This document shows positions 8,057 through 16,895 of a stretch of DNA of 64,000 nucleotides, piece by piece. Positions within the stretch are counted from its first letter, which is position 1; the number at the start of each line of letters is the position of its first letter. Below the pieces are notes generated by a model. It had not been told where the DNA came from. It searched no databases and saw only the letters and a program-made list of their open reading frames with translations. The stretch covers positions 16,603 through 80,602 of the forward strand of contig DWYY01000124.1 in the NCBI GenBank assembly GCA_019118445.1, in the 5' to 3' direction. The translations under genes were made by a program, and so were the position numbers. The stretch is from Candidatus Eisenbergiella merdipullorum (GTDB lineage Bacteria; Bacillota; Clostridia; Lachnospirales; Lachnospiraceae).

Positions 8057-9202
8057 ATGCATATTTTATATGTGGCTCCGCGTTATCATACGAATCAGAT
8101 CCCGATCATGGAAGGCTGGCTTGCGCATGGCGATGAGGTGCTGTTTCTGGTGCAGTATATGGGAAAGAGCGAGGATTATTCAGTCCTTCAGCCTGTTGTG
8201 CTGGGATATGGCCCTCTGTACCGTGCCTTTGAACGGGTCTATCTTTTGGTAAAAAGAAAACAGGAAAACTCCATGGACCTGCGCCTGAAGTATGGAAGCC
8301 CGGCGCTGGGAAAGCTCAGGCGTCTGATGCGGAAGTTCAGGCCGGATGTGGTGATCACGCGGGAACGGTCGCTTTATTCCATAGCGGTGACGTTTTTATG
8401 CCGTTTTTTTGATTATCCGGTTATTTTATATAATCAGAGTCCCCTCTGGGAAGAAAACAGAAAGGATGATCTGCCGCACAGGATCGTCCGTCGGCTGACG
8501 CCGAAATACCGGATCACGCCGGTATTGACCCTGGGAAGGGGGACAGAAGGGAAGACAAAAGAAGAATACGCATATTATCTTCCATTTTTGATGGAGCCTC
8601 ACCTCGCTCCGCAGGAGAGGGAATATTTTGCCCGGGAGAGGATCAATCTGTTTGCAATCGGCAAATATCAGAAAAGGAAGAACCATAAAATGCTGGTCGA
8701 GGCCGTGGAGGAACTCTGCAGATCTTATCCCGTGCATCTGCAGATCGCGGGTGAGGTTTCCAATTCCTTTCATGAAGCGTATTATCAGGAGCTCTCCGCC
8801 TATATCCAGGAACATCAGCTTCAGGACGTGGTGGAGCTGAAGGTGAACCTGAAGCGGGAGGAAATTTTTGAAATCTATAAAAAAACGGATCTGTTTGTGT
8901 TGGCAAGTACCGGTGAGCCTGCAGCGGTCTCCCATCTGGAGGCCATGTCTTTTTCCATACCGGTGATCTCCGGGGAGGATAACGGAACGGCCTGCTACGT
9001 GGAGGACGGTGTAAACGGTTATATCTGTCGGGATAACGATAAGAAGGATCTTAGGGAAAAAATGGAGGCAGTCATCTCTGACCGGGAACGTCTGAAGACC
9101 ATGGGCGCGGAAAGCTACCGGCTTGTGCTGGAAAGGCATCAGTTCTCCGGTTACTATGAAAAGATCATGGAGATACTGGCACGGATAGAGCGGGAGAAGT
9201 GA
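8057..9202 (+). CDS. GT4 family glycosyltransferase
   Basis: A 381-residue GT-B enzyme. A longer GTG-started frame begins at 8039, but the ATG at 8057 follows GGGAGG at a proper distance and gives the usual MHILYVAPRY opening. The donor-binding domain shows FAIGKYQKRKNHKMLVEA (about 200-217), LQIAGEV, and the E-x7-E type motif STGEPAAVSHLEAMSFSIPV, where glutamates contact the nucleotide sugar. Typical of cytosolic retaining sugar transferases that build repeat units. It ends one base before the next gene, so the two are translated together. Confidence 0.88.
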   Translation: MHILYVAPRYHTNQIPIMEGWLAHGDEVLFLVQYMGKSEDYSVLQPVVLGYGPLYRAFERVYLLVKRKQENSMDLRLKYGSPALGKLRRLMRKFRPDVVITRERSLYSIAVTFLCRFFDYPVILYNQSPLWEENRKDDLPHRIVRRLTPKYRITPVLTLGRGTEGKTKEEYAYYLPFLMEPHLAPQEREYFARERINLFAIGKYQKRKNHKMLVEAVEELCRSYPVHLQIAGEVSNSFHEAYYQELSAYIQEHQLQDVVELKVNLKREEIFEIYKKTDLFVLASTGEPAAVSHLEAMSFSIPVISGEDNGTACYVEDGVNGYICRDNDKKDLREKMEAVISDRERLKTMGAESYRLVLERHQFSGYYEKIMEILARIEREK

Positions 9203-9203
9203 C

Positions 9204-10259
9204 GTGAAGATTGTATTTGTGATACCGAATATGACCGGAGGCGGGACGGAGAGGGTGATTTCTCTGTTTGCCAATGAATATGCAAAGAGGGGCATGGATG
9301 TGGCGATCATGATGTTTGCGGGAGACGAATGTGCCTATGCCGTAGACCCTAAAGTGGAGCTTGTGTGTGTGTCTCCCCAGTCGCATGGAAACGCGCGTGT
9401 GCGGCTGGAGAGACTGAAACATATGAGAGCCTACTTTAAAAAAAACAACGGCTGTTACATTTTTTCTTTCAGCACCATGGGAACCGTTTTCGGCGCTCTG
9501 GCTGCGGCGGGGCTGCACTGCCCCATGCTGGTGGCGGAACGGACTGATCCAAGAAGCAGCGGACATGATCTTATCCGGAATCTGGCTTACAGGCGTGCCA
9601 GATGGCTGGTGGTCCAGACGGAGGAAAGCCTAAACTATCTTCCCGCCTCTTTCCGGAAAAAGGCGTATCGTCTTCCCAATCCGGTGGATGAGACGGTTCC
9701 CCCGCCTTTTGTGGGGGAAAGATTGAAAAGAGTGGTATATCTGGGACGGCTGGAACCGGAAAAGAATCCGATGCTCCTTCTGGAGGCCTTTGCCCTGTTC
9801 GAAAAGAGTTTTCCGGAGTACAGGCTGGAATATTACGGCGCCGGCAGCCTGGAGCCTGAGCTGAGACGCCGGGCGGAGGAACTTCGTCTGACCTCCAGGG
9901 TGGTATGGCATGGCTTCTGCAGGGATGCGAAACAGCAGATCGTGGATGCCGGCATCTTTGTCCTGCCGTCCAACTATGAAGGAATCTCCAATGCAATGGT
10001 GGAAGCGATGGCCATGGGCCTGCCGGTCATTGCCACGGACTGTCCGATCGGCGGGGCGGCTTCCTATATCCGGGATGGGGAAAACGGGATTCTGGTTCCC
10101 GTTGGAGATGCCCCGCGGATGGCGGATGCAATGAAGCGGATCGCCGGCGATCCCGGCCTGGCGGCCAGATTGTCAGAAAATGCAAGGAAGCTGCGGGAGG
10201 AGTGCCCTGTGGATAAAGTGGCGGACAGGCTGCTGGAGATCGCGGGTATAAAAGGATGA
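9204..10259 (+). CDS. GT4 family glycosyltransferase
   Basis: A 351-residue GT-B enzyme with GTG start one base after the previous stop. The N-terminal glycine loop is PNMTGGGTERV (about 8-18); the C-terminal half carries VYLGRLEPEKNPMLLLEA, a 'GAGSLEPEL' loop and the conserved PSNYEGISNAMVEAMAMGLP, followed by IATDCPIGGA. This arrangement is close to the N-acetylgalactosamine/galactose-type GT4 enzymes of capsule clusters (PglJ/CapM-like), but sugar specificity is not proven. Its stop overlaps the next start by four bases. Confidence 0.88.
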   Translation: MKIVFVIPNMTGGGTERVISLFANEYAKRGMDVAIMMFAGDECAYAVDPKVELVCVSPQSHGNARVRLERLKHMRAYFKKNNGCYIFSFSTMGTVFGALAAAGLHCPMLVAERTDPRSSGHDLIRNLAYRRARWLVVQTEESLNYLPASFRKKAYRLPNPVDETVPPPFVGERLKRVVYLGRLEPEKNPMLLLEAFALFEKSFPEYRLEYYGAGSLEPELRRRAEELRLTSRVVWHGFCRDAKQQIVDAGIFVLPSNYEGISNAMVEAMAMGLPVIATDCPIGGAASYIRDGENGILVPVGDAPRMADAMKRIAGDPGLAARLSENARKLREECPVDKVADRLLEIAGIKG

Positions 10260-11143
10260 AGAAGATCACAATATTGACGCCTTCCTATAACCGGGCGCAT
10301 ACACTGCCGGCGCTGTATGAAAGCCTGTTGAAACAAGACACGGACGCCTTTGAATGGATGGTTGTGGACGACGGGAGTACGGACGGAACGGGAGCACTGG
10401 TGGAAGGCTGGCAGAGAGAAGGAAAAATACCCATCCGTTATACCTATAAGCAGAATGGCGGAAAGCATACTGCTTTGAATGAAGGGATCGGGCAGATAGG
10501 ATCGGAGCTTACTTTTATTGTAGACAGTGATGACTGGCTGCCGGAAAACGCGGTAGAGATCATTTTAAAATATCATGAAAAGTACAGGGGTACGCAAGGC
10601 CTTTGCGGTTATAGCTTTCTGCGCTTTTATCCGGATGGAAGAGTGAACGATGCTTTTTTCCCGAGGGATGAATGGATCGATACCTATGTGAACGCGCGGA
10701 TCAACGCAGGGATCGCCGGAGATAAGGCGGAAGTATTTTATACGGAAGTCCTGAAGCAGTTTCCTTTTCCTGTGTACCCTGGGGAAAAGTTCGTTCCGGA
10801 GGATCTGGTCTGGGTGCAGATGTCTGGCCCGTACAAAATGGTCCACATTAATCAGTGCGTTTATATTTCGGACTATCTGGAAGGAGGGCTGACCCGTTCC
10901 GGAAAGAAAATGAAGATCCATTCTCCTAAGGCCATGACGGAGAGAGCCCGGATTTATCTGAATGATGACGCGGTGAACGGAAAGACAAAGTGCAAGATGT
11001 GCCTGCTGTATGTGATCTACGGGCGTTTCGCCGGATTTCGGGAACGGGAGCTCGTGAGCGGGCTGAAGAGAAAAAAATGGTATGCGGCCGGGATCGTGCC
11101 GGGGATGATTTTATACGAGACATGGAAACGAAAATATAGATAA
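10256..11143 (+). CDS. GT2 family glycosyltransferase
   Basis: A 295-residue GT-A enzyme starting in an ATGA overlap with the preceding GT4 gene. It has ILTPSYNRAHTL at the start, VVDDGSTDGT at about 36-45 and the metal-binding DSDD at 90-93. A basic C-terminal tail (KRKKW) may touch the membrane. It is the last gene in a closely packed unit that begins with the radical SAM gene at 4325 (radical SAM, GT-D, ABC, GT4, GT4, GT2), and probably adds one residue to the same lipid-linked chain. Confidence 0.88.
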   Translation: MKKITILTPSYNRAHTLPALYESLLKQDTDAFEWMVVDDGSTDGTGALVEGWQREGKIPIRYTYKQNGGKHTALNEGIGQIGSELTFIVDSDDWLPENAVEIILKYHEKYRGTQGLCGYSFLRFYPDGRVNDAFFPRDEWIDTYVNARINAGIAGDKAEVFYTEVLKQFPFPVYPGEKFVPEDLVWVQMSGPYKMVHINQCVYISDYLEGGLTRSGKKMKIHSPKAMTERARIYLNDDAVNGKTKCKMCLLYVIYGRFAGFRERELVSGLKRKKWYAAGIVPGMILYETWKRKYR

Positions 11144-11185
11144 ACATCCCGCTATGAATCATAGGAAGATGGAGGAGCTGCAAAG

Positions 11186-12673
11186 ATGGATTCAGGGAAG
11201 AACTGGGAACAGAAAATAAAGCCCTTGATGCCGGTAGTGAGTCTGATTTTTATCGGGATAATCACCTTTGTTTTTTCCATGCAGTGCAGTCCGAATATCT
11301 GGAATAATGGGGAAGCAGGAAAAGATTCCAGCGTATTTAGGACAGTAGCTTTGATGATGGAAAGGGGATATGCCCCATACAGGGACACGTTTGACCATAA
11401 GGGTCCTCTGATGTATATCCTGAATTGGCTGGGAATGCAGATCGCGTATTATCGTGGGATCTGGGTGATAGAGTATATCACTTTATTCATCACGTTTGCT
11501 TTTATGTACAAAATTATCAGGCTGTTCTGCAGAAGATGGATCTCTTATATAATGGTGCTGGTCGCTGTCGCCGCACTGTATCCGCAGTTCGAAGGCGGAA
11601 ATCTGACGGAAGAGTATGCAATGCCCTTTATAGCGGTTTCCTTATATTTTTTCACAAAATATTTGCTGACTTCCAGCATTCCATCCTTGCAGGTTCTTAT
11701 ATGCGGGATCTGTTTTGGGGCGGTCTGTCTGCTGCGTCCCAATATGGTAGCGTCTTGGGGTGTTTTTTCAATCGTAGTGCTGGTAAAATGTCTCAGAGAG
11801 AGACAGTATAAGGAAATTGGGAAATTTTTGCTGCTTTTTCTTGCCGGGACAGGTATCATTGTCCTTCCTATATTAGCGTGGATGTACAGGGAAGACGCCT
11901 TAGGGGATTGCATTTATGACTATATCCTTTTTAACTTACGCTATTCTGAGGTGGGAACACAGCAGAGAGGCGATCAGGTCATGGCATTTTTCTATTTCAT
12001 CAGTGTGCCTTTGCTTCTGTGTTTCCTGGTTTTGGCGGCAAACCTGTTCTTATATAAGAAAAAGGACTATCTGACAATTGGATATGGGATCTGCCTGCTG
12101 GTCAATCTTTTTGCGATTTCCATATCCGGAAAAAAATTTGCCCATTATGCAATGATTTTGATCCCATTATATGCATATCCACTGGGTATTTTGGGGGAAT
12201 GGATTGATAAAACTATACAGAGAAAGGAAAAAGTGGTTTCGGCCCGCATCCTTTTGTGCTTTCTGGCCATATTGGCGCTGCCCGGGTGGGCGGTCGGCGT
12301 AAAAGATACGATCGTCAGTTATATGGATAGGAACAAGAATACCTGGAGTGAAGCGACCGCCAGTACGGTAAATTATATTACGGAGCACACAGAAGAAAAT
12401 GAGAAAATCACGGTATGGGGAAATTGGGACCTGATACACGTCCTGAGCCGGAGGCTTCCGGCTTCCCGGTATTCCTTTCAAGCTTCCATCGGCGTGGTGG
12501 ATCCGGGAATATATGACGAGTATTTTTCCGAGCTTGCAGCAGAAGAACCGAGCCTGATTATAGTGAAGGAAGATGGGACGGAAGAACCGATGATGGACTT
12601 TATTGAAGAACATGGTTATCAACAAGTGTTTGAAAACGTGTCAAATGCAACAGTATATATTTATTCAAAGTAA
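11186..12673 (+). CDS. Multi-spanning membrane protein, GT-C-like
   Basis: A 495-residue protein with about 11 membrane helices and a short C-terminal soluble tail (about 395-495). After helix 1 there is an acidic loop with EAGKDSS and then DTFDHKGPLMY. The DHKGP motif recurs in the protein at 14479, so the two are paralogues. The plan (acidic loop after the first helix, many helices, C-terminal domain) is that of GT-C transferases such as GT39/ArnT, which use polyprenyl-phosphate sugars on the outer face. Catalytic role is inference. It follows the GT2 gene after 42 bases and precedes a sugar epimerase by about 23. Confidence 0.72.
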   Translation: MDSGKNWEQKIKPLMPVVSLIFIGIITFVFSMQCSPNIWNNGEAGKDSSVFRTVALMMERGYAPYRDTFDHKGPLMYILNWLGMQIAYYRGIWVIEYITLFITFAFMYKIIRLFCRRWISYIMVLVAVAALYPQFEGGNLTEEYAMPFIAVSLYFFTKYLLTSSIPSLQVLICGICFGAVCLLRPNMVASWGVFSIVVLVKCLRERQYKEIGKFLLLFLAGTGIIVLPILAWMYREDALGDCIYDYILFNLRYSEVGTQQRGDQVMAFFYFISVPLLLCFLVLAANLFLYKKKDYLTIGYGICLLVNLFAISISGKKFAHYAMILIPLYAYPLGILGEWIDKTIQRKEKVVSARILLCFLAILALPGWAVGVKDTIVSYMDRNKNTWSEATASTVNYITEHTEENEKITVWGNWDLIHVLSRRLPASRYSFQASIGVVDPGIYDEYFSELAAEEPSLIIVKEDGTEEPMMDFIEEHGYQQVFENVSNATVYIYSK

Positions 12674-12696
12674 CGTTGAGGCAGAGGGAGTATGAT

Positions 12697-13728
12697 ATGA
12701 GAGCAGATTACAGAGAACCGGATCGGACAAAGAAAGTCCTGGTAACAGGAGCGGCAGGATTTATTGGATTTCATCTCGCCGATCGTTTGCTGAAGGAAGG
12801 ATATGCCGTCTGTGGAATTGACAATCTGAATGCTTATTATGATGTCCGGCTGAAAGAACTCCGCCTTTCTCTTTTGGAAAAATATGAGAAATTTCATTTT
12901 GATAGAATCAATATGTCGGATAAAAGCGGAATAGAAGAGATATTTTCAGATAATTCTCCGGATATTGTGGTAAATCTGGCAGCCCAGCCGGGGGTCAGAT
13001 ATTCTATCGAAAATCCGGATGTTTATATTGAAAGTAATATTATAGGATTCTATAATATTCTGGAGGCCTGCAGGCATTCCCGTGATGTGGGAAATCATCC
13101 GGTGGAACATCTGGTCTTCGCTTCTTCGTCTTCCGTATACGGCAACCAGAAGAAAACGCCATTTTCTGTTACGGATCCGGTGGACAGGCCCATCAGTCTG
13201 TACGCAGCGACGAAAAAAAGCAATGAACTGATGGCGTACACCTATTGCCATCTTTACGGTATTCCATCGACCGGCGCACGGTTCTTTACCGTGTATGGAC
13301 CTTATGGAAGGCCGGATATGGCGTATTTCAGTTTCAGCGAAAAGATCATGAAGGGTGAGCCGATCAAGATTTTCAATCAGGGCGATCTGTACCGGGACTT
13401 CACTTATGTGGATGATATTGTAGAGGGAGTGGTAAGGATGTTGAATAATCCGCCGCTCCCGAATGAAGAAGGGGACCAGTATAAGATTTATAATATCGGA
13501 AATAACAAGCCGGTGAAACTGATGGATTTTATTGAAACACTGGAGGAAGCTCTTGGGAAGAAGGCCCTGAAGGAGTATTATCCGATGCAGCCGGGGGATG
13601 TATATCAGACCTACGCGGATGTGGATGACCTGATCCGGGATTTTGATTACTGTCCGTCCACGGAGATCCGGGAAGGGCTGGGGCGGTTCGCGGAATGGTA
13701 CAAAAAGTGGAAATGCATGGAGTTGTGA
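12697..13728 (+). CDS. UDP-glucuronate 4-epimerase-like NAD-dependent epimerase
   Basis: A 343-residue extended short-chain dehydrogenase. The ATG at 12697 is chosen over an upstream TTG because GAGGGAG lies 7 bases before it. The NAD loop GAAGFIGFHLA begins near residue 17; ASSSSVYG and the catalytic SLYAATKK (Tyr/Lys) follow, then RFFTVYGPYGRPDMA and RDFTYVDDIVEG. This combination is characteristic of UDP-glucuronate 4-epimerases, which make UDP-galacturonate for surface glycans. It thus hints that the polymer made here contains galacturonic acid. It lies between a GT-C-like gene and a GT2 gene. Confidence 0.87.
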   Translation: MRADYREPDRTKKVLVTGAAGFIGFHLADRLLKEGYAVCGIDNLNAYYDVRLKELRLSLLEKYEKFHFDRINMSDKSGIEEIFSDNSPDIVVNLAAQPGVRYSIENPDVYIESNIIGFYNILEACRHSRDVGNHPVEHLVFASSSSVYGNQKKTPFSVTDPVDRPISLYAATKKSNELMAYTYCHLYGIPSTGARFFTVYGPYGRPDMAYFSFSEKIMKGEPIKIFNQGDLYRDFTYVDDIVEGVVRMLNNPPLPNEEGDQYKIYNIGNNKPVKLMDFIETLEEALGKKALKEYYPMQPGDVYQTYADVDDLIRDFDYCPSTEIREGLGRFAEWYKKWKCMEL

Positions 13729-13738
13729 GGGAAGAGGT

Positions 13739-14449
13739 ATGGAGAAAGTATATTTTATCATTCCGGCTTATAATGAATCAGAAACGATCCATCAGGTCCT
13801 GGAGGAATGGTATCCTCAAGTGGAACGCTGCGGCAAAGATAGCCGCCTGGTGGTGATCGATGACGGAAGCAAGGACAATACGTATGCGCTTCTGACGGAA
13901 TTCGCGCAGAACCATCCGCAGGTGGTTCCAGTTACCAAACCGAACGGCGGGCACGGAGCTACGATCCTTTATGGATATCATTACGCCCTGCAGCAGGGAG
14001 CGGACTATATTTTCCAGACGGATTCGGATGGTCAGACCGATCCTTCTGAATTTCCGGCATTCTGGGATCTGCGGAAGGATTACGATATGGTGATAGGGTA
14101 CAGGAATAAGCGACAGGACGGAATTTCGAGGATCTTCGTGACGAAGGTGCTGAAGCTTGTAATTTTTCTGTGCTTTGGCGCCAATGTCAAGGATGCCAAT
14201 ACGCCGTTCAGACTGATGAAGGCGGAGACGCTTGCAAAATACATTGATCTGATACCAAAGGACTATTTCCTTACAAATGTATTGATCTCTGTTATCTATC
14301 AGAAGAAAAATTGCAGGGTTAAGTACCTGCCCATCACATTCCGTCCCAGACAGGGAGGCGTGAATTCCATCAATATGAAGCGTATTCAGAAGATAGGGAG
14401 ACAGGCATGGCATGATTTCCGGGTGATCCGTAAGAGCATTGAACGGTAA
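13739..14449 (+). CDS. GT2 family glycosyltransferase, DPM1-like
   Basis: A 236-residue enzyme. The frame opens at 13643 inside the epimerase gene, but the ATG at 13739 has GAAGAGG before it and gives the family N-terminus FIIPAYNESETI. VIDDGSKDNT is at 39-48 and the metal site DSD at 95-97, with NTPFRLM and FRPRQGG further on. It lacks membrane helices, like short dolichyl-phosphate-mannose-synthase-type enzymes that charge polyprenyl phosphate with a sugar. Such a product would feed the GT-C-like membrane proteins on either side, which fits its position. Confidence 0.87.
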   Translation: MEKVYFIIPAYNESETIHQVLEEWYPQVERCGKDSRLVVIDDGSKDNTYALLTEFAQNHPQVVPVTKPNGGHGATILYGYHYALQQGADYIFQTDSDGQTDPSEFPAFWDLRKDYDMVIGYRNKRQDGISRIFVTKVLKLVIFLCFGANVKDANTPFRLMKAETLAKYIDLIPKDYFLTNVLISVIYQKKNCRVKYLPITFRPRQGGVNSINMKRIQKIGRQAWHDFRVIRKSIER

Positions 14450-14478
14450 CAGTGTAAACAGATTTTCGGGAGAACGGG

Positions 14479-15735
14479 ATGGACAGGACGAAGCTGAAGG
14501 CGAGCGGAAAAGTTGGTTTTATTCTTATTATATTGGGTTTTTTATTCGCTGCTATTTTTATATCCATGGCAAGCACACTGAATCCCTGGTCAATGAAGCT
14601 TCCTCATCTGGATTCCGCTGTATGGCTCAGATGCGCGGTGGAGATGAAGCAGGGGAAGACCATGTATGTGGATGTGTGGGATCACAAAGGCCCTCTTTTA
14701 TTTGCGATCCAGTGTCTCGGCCTGACATTGACCCCACACAGCCTGACAGGGATATGGATCCTGGAGTGCATGTGTGTTTTTTCGCTTCTCTGGTCGTTTT
14801 ATCTTGTGGCGGGACTGGTCAGTGATAGCAAATTTGTCCGCTTCCTGGCGTCAGTTTTATCTCTGCATTCTTTTTATTATTTTTATCAGCAGGGAAACTG
14901 TGTTGAAGAATGGGCGCTGCCTCTGATCGGTTTTTCTCTGTATTTCTTCGTAAAATATCTGAAAACAGAGCGGATCATCTGCCGGGAGATCGTGTTGGCC
15001 GGGGCATTTATGGGACTTTCCTTTCTGTTAAACGGGAATTTGGTGGCGGTTTGGGTGTGCTTTGTACCTGTGATCGTGATAAAACTGATCTGGCAGAGAA
15101 AGTGGAAGGAGATGGGACAGTGTGCTCTCTGCTTTGGAGGCGGGCTTCTGGCTGTTTTAGCAGTAATCCTGCTGATACTGGGAATGCAGGGAGCGTTGGG
15201 AGCATTCCTGGAAGCCTATTTTGGTTTCAATTCATCCTACGTATCAGGCGTAACCCTGCGGAGCTTTATTTCGGCGGTTTTAAATTTTGCCTATTGGGAC
15301 AGCTGGTTTGGCTATGTGAATGTGTTGTTATTATTTTTCCTGGTGCACAGAAGAAAGCCGGACTGGAAATGGAGCAGCCTGCTGTATTCTGCTGTTTCTC
15401 TGATCCTTATCAACATCAGCGGACGTGGGTATGAACATTATGGGCTTCAGCTGATCCCGTGTATGATCATTCCCATGACGGTATGCGTGGAGGCAGTGCG
15501 TAACTGGTGTCGGAACCGTTGGGAATTCCTCTTTATCCTGGCGGTGGTTTCAGTGGTGTGGCTCAGGTTTGATGTGGCCCGTTATCAGGAACAGATCGAC
15601 TGGACGCTGACGGAGGAAGGGGACAATTCCTTTGCCGGAGGCAACGTAGAGAACTATACGATCGTGAATGAATGGCTGAACGGCAGATGGAGCGATGAGG
15701 CGATTGAAAAGTGGGTTGTGAATGATACGTGGTGA
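14479..15735 (+). CDS. Multi-spanning membrane protein, GT-C-like
   Basis: A 418-residue protein with about ten membrane helices and a short soluble C-terminus. The first extracytoplasmic loop has LPHLDSAVW and then DVWDHKGPLLF, sharing DHKGP with the protein at 11186. It is shorter than that paralogue because the C-terminal domain is reduced to about 45 residues. Probably a polyprenyl-phosphate-sugar-dependent transferase acting outside the membrane; this is inferred from topology and from the DPM1-like gene just upstream. Confidence 0.7.
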   Translation: MDRTKLKASGKVGFILIILGFLFAAIFISMASTLNPWSMKLPHLDSAVWLRCAVEMKQGKTMYVDVWDHKGPLLFAIQCLGLTLTPHSLTGIWILECMCVFSLLWSFYLVAGLVSDSKFVRFLASVLSLHSFYYFYQQGNCVEEWALPLIGFSLYFFVKYLKTERIICREIVLAGAFMGLSFLLNGNLVAVWVCFVPVIVIKLIWQRKWKEMGQCALCFGGGLLAVLAVILLILGMQGALGAFLEAYFGFNSSYVSGVTLRSFISAVLNFAYWDSWFGYVNVLLLFFLVHRRKPDWKWSSLLYSAVSLILINISGRGYEHYGLQLIPCMIIPMTVCVEAVRNWCRNRWEFLFILAVVSVVWLRFDVARYQEQIDWTLTEEGDNSFAGGNVENYTIVNEWLNGRWSDEAIEKWVVNDTW

Positions 15736-15798
15736 TGGCAGCTATGCCGCTTGCCGGATATTCCCGTAGAGACGGCGAATGCAAACGGAAAAAGTATT

Positions 15799-16842
15799 AT
15801 GAGTGAAAAACAAATTGAAAAAGATATATCGACCGAAGTAATAAGGATTCTTGCAATTATTTTGGTCATTTTCAATCATACAGATGGATATTTTCTGTAT
15901 TACAGCAATACGGGAAATCCGATTACGTGGTGGTTTTCCCTGACTGGTTCCATTTTGTGCAGGTCTGACGTACCTCTGTTTATTATGATAACAGGTTCCC
16001 TGCTTTTGGATAAGAAGGAGTCTGTACGGGAGGTTTATACAAAGCGTATACGGAGAATAGGAATCATATTGATCCTTTTTTCGCTTTTTTATTATATTTT
16101 GAACGTCTGCAGAAATGTTGAAAAAGAGTTTTCCCTTTCAGACTTTATTAAGGGATTATTGAATGGTTCCATACAGGAATCTTTCTGGTACCTATATTTA
16201 TACCTGGGACTGCTTTTGGTGCTTCCCCTTTTAAGAAAAATGGCAGTTTCCTGTAAAAACAGTGAACTGAGATATTTTTTGTTCCTTCAGATCGCGCTGG
16301 AAACCGGGGCAGGAGTTTTTTCCTTCCTGACAGGGATAGAGGTCAACAGTAATTTATATGTACTGAATATATATGTATTTTACCTTCTGGCTGGCTACTA
16401 TCTGGGAAAAAGAATCAACATGGATTTGGTTGAAAAGCCATGGGTGATCATTTCTTTCGCAGTAAATGTATTATGTCTGTTGGGAGCCTTTGGCGTTGTG
16501 GGATTAGGTTATTATCGTGAAGGAGTTTACGATCAGGGGCTTCTCAATGTGTTCACTCCTGTTCTGACGTTGGGAATTTTTTTCGATATAAAATGGATCT
16601 TCTGGAAATACGATGTTCCTAAAAAACTGAAGAATATAATTTATGAAGCAGGAGGATGTGTTTTTGGCATATATCTGCTGGAGCAGTTTGCCAGAATACA
16701 ACTGCTTCCTTTATATCTTTATTTGAGTGAAAACACATTTGGCATACTGGCCTGTTCCTGTTATGTTATTGGCAGCTTTATTTTAGCCTGGTTATATACA
16801 GAACTGTTAAAGCGTATTCCTCTGTTTCATAAATTATTGTGA
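15799..16842 (+). CDS. Acyltransferase family 3 (OafA-like) membrane protein
   Basis: A 347-residue protein with about ten membrane helices. The start at 15799 gives MSEKQIEKDIS; a TTG at 15751 would add 16 residues without a clear ribosome site. Family signs are RILAIILVIFNHTDG near the N-terminus (the His is the catalytic candidate), then DVPLFIMITGSLLL and a charged KRIRRI loop. These enzymes move acetyl or similar groups from cytosolic acyl-CoA to sugars at the membrane. It is flanked by glycan-assembly membrane proteins, so O-acetylation of the exported polymer is the likely job. Confidence 0.85.
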   Translation: MSEKQIEKDISTEVIRILAIILVIFNHTDGYFLYYSNTGNPITWWFSLTGSILCRSDVPLFIMITGSLLLDKKESVREVYTKRIRRIGIILILFSLFYYILNVCRNVEKEFSLSDFIKGLLNGSIQESFWYLYLYLGLLLVLPLLRKMAVSCKNSELRYFLFLQIALETGAGVFSFLTGIEVNSNLYVLNIYVFYLLAGYYLGKRINMDLVEKPWVIISFAVNVLCLLGAFGVVGLGYYREGVYDQGLLNVFTPVLTLGIFFDIKWIFWKYDVPKKLKNIIYEAGGCVFGIYLLEQFARIQLLPLYLYLSENTFGILACSCYVIGSFILAWLYTELLKRIPLFHKLL

Positions 16843-16895
16843 TGAGGAAATGTAATAAGATCCATAAAATTCATATATTATAAAAAGGATAAAAA

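Noticed and set aside
14439..14825. 128-residue + strand ORF overlapping the DHKGP membrane protein
   Set aside because: Shadow frame: the 14479 frame is far longer, has clear helices and a paralogue in the same locus.
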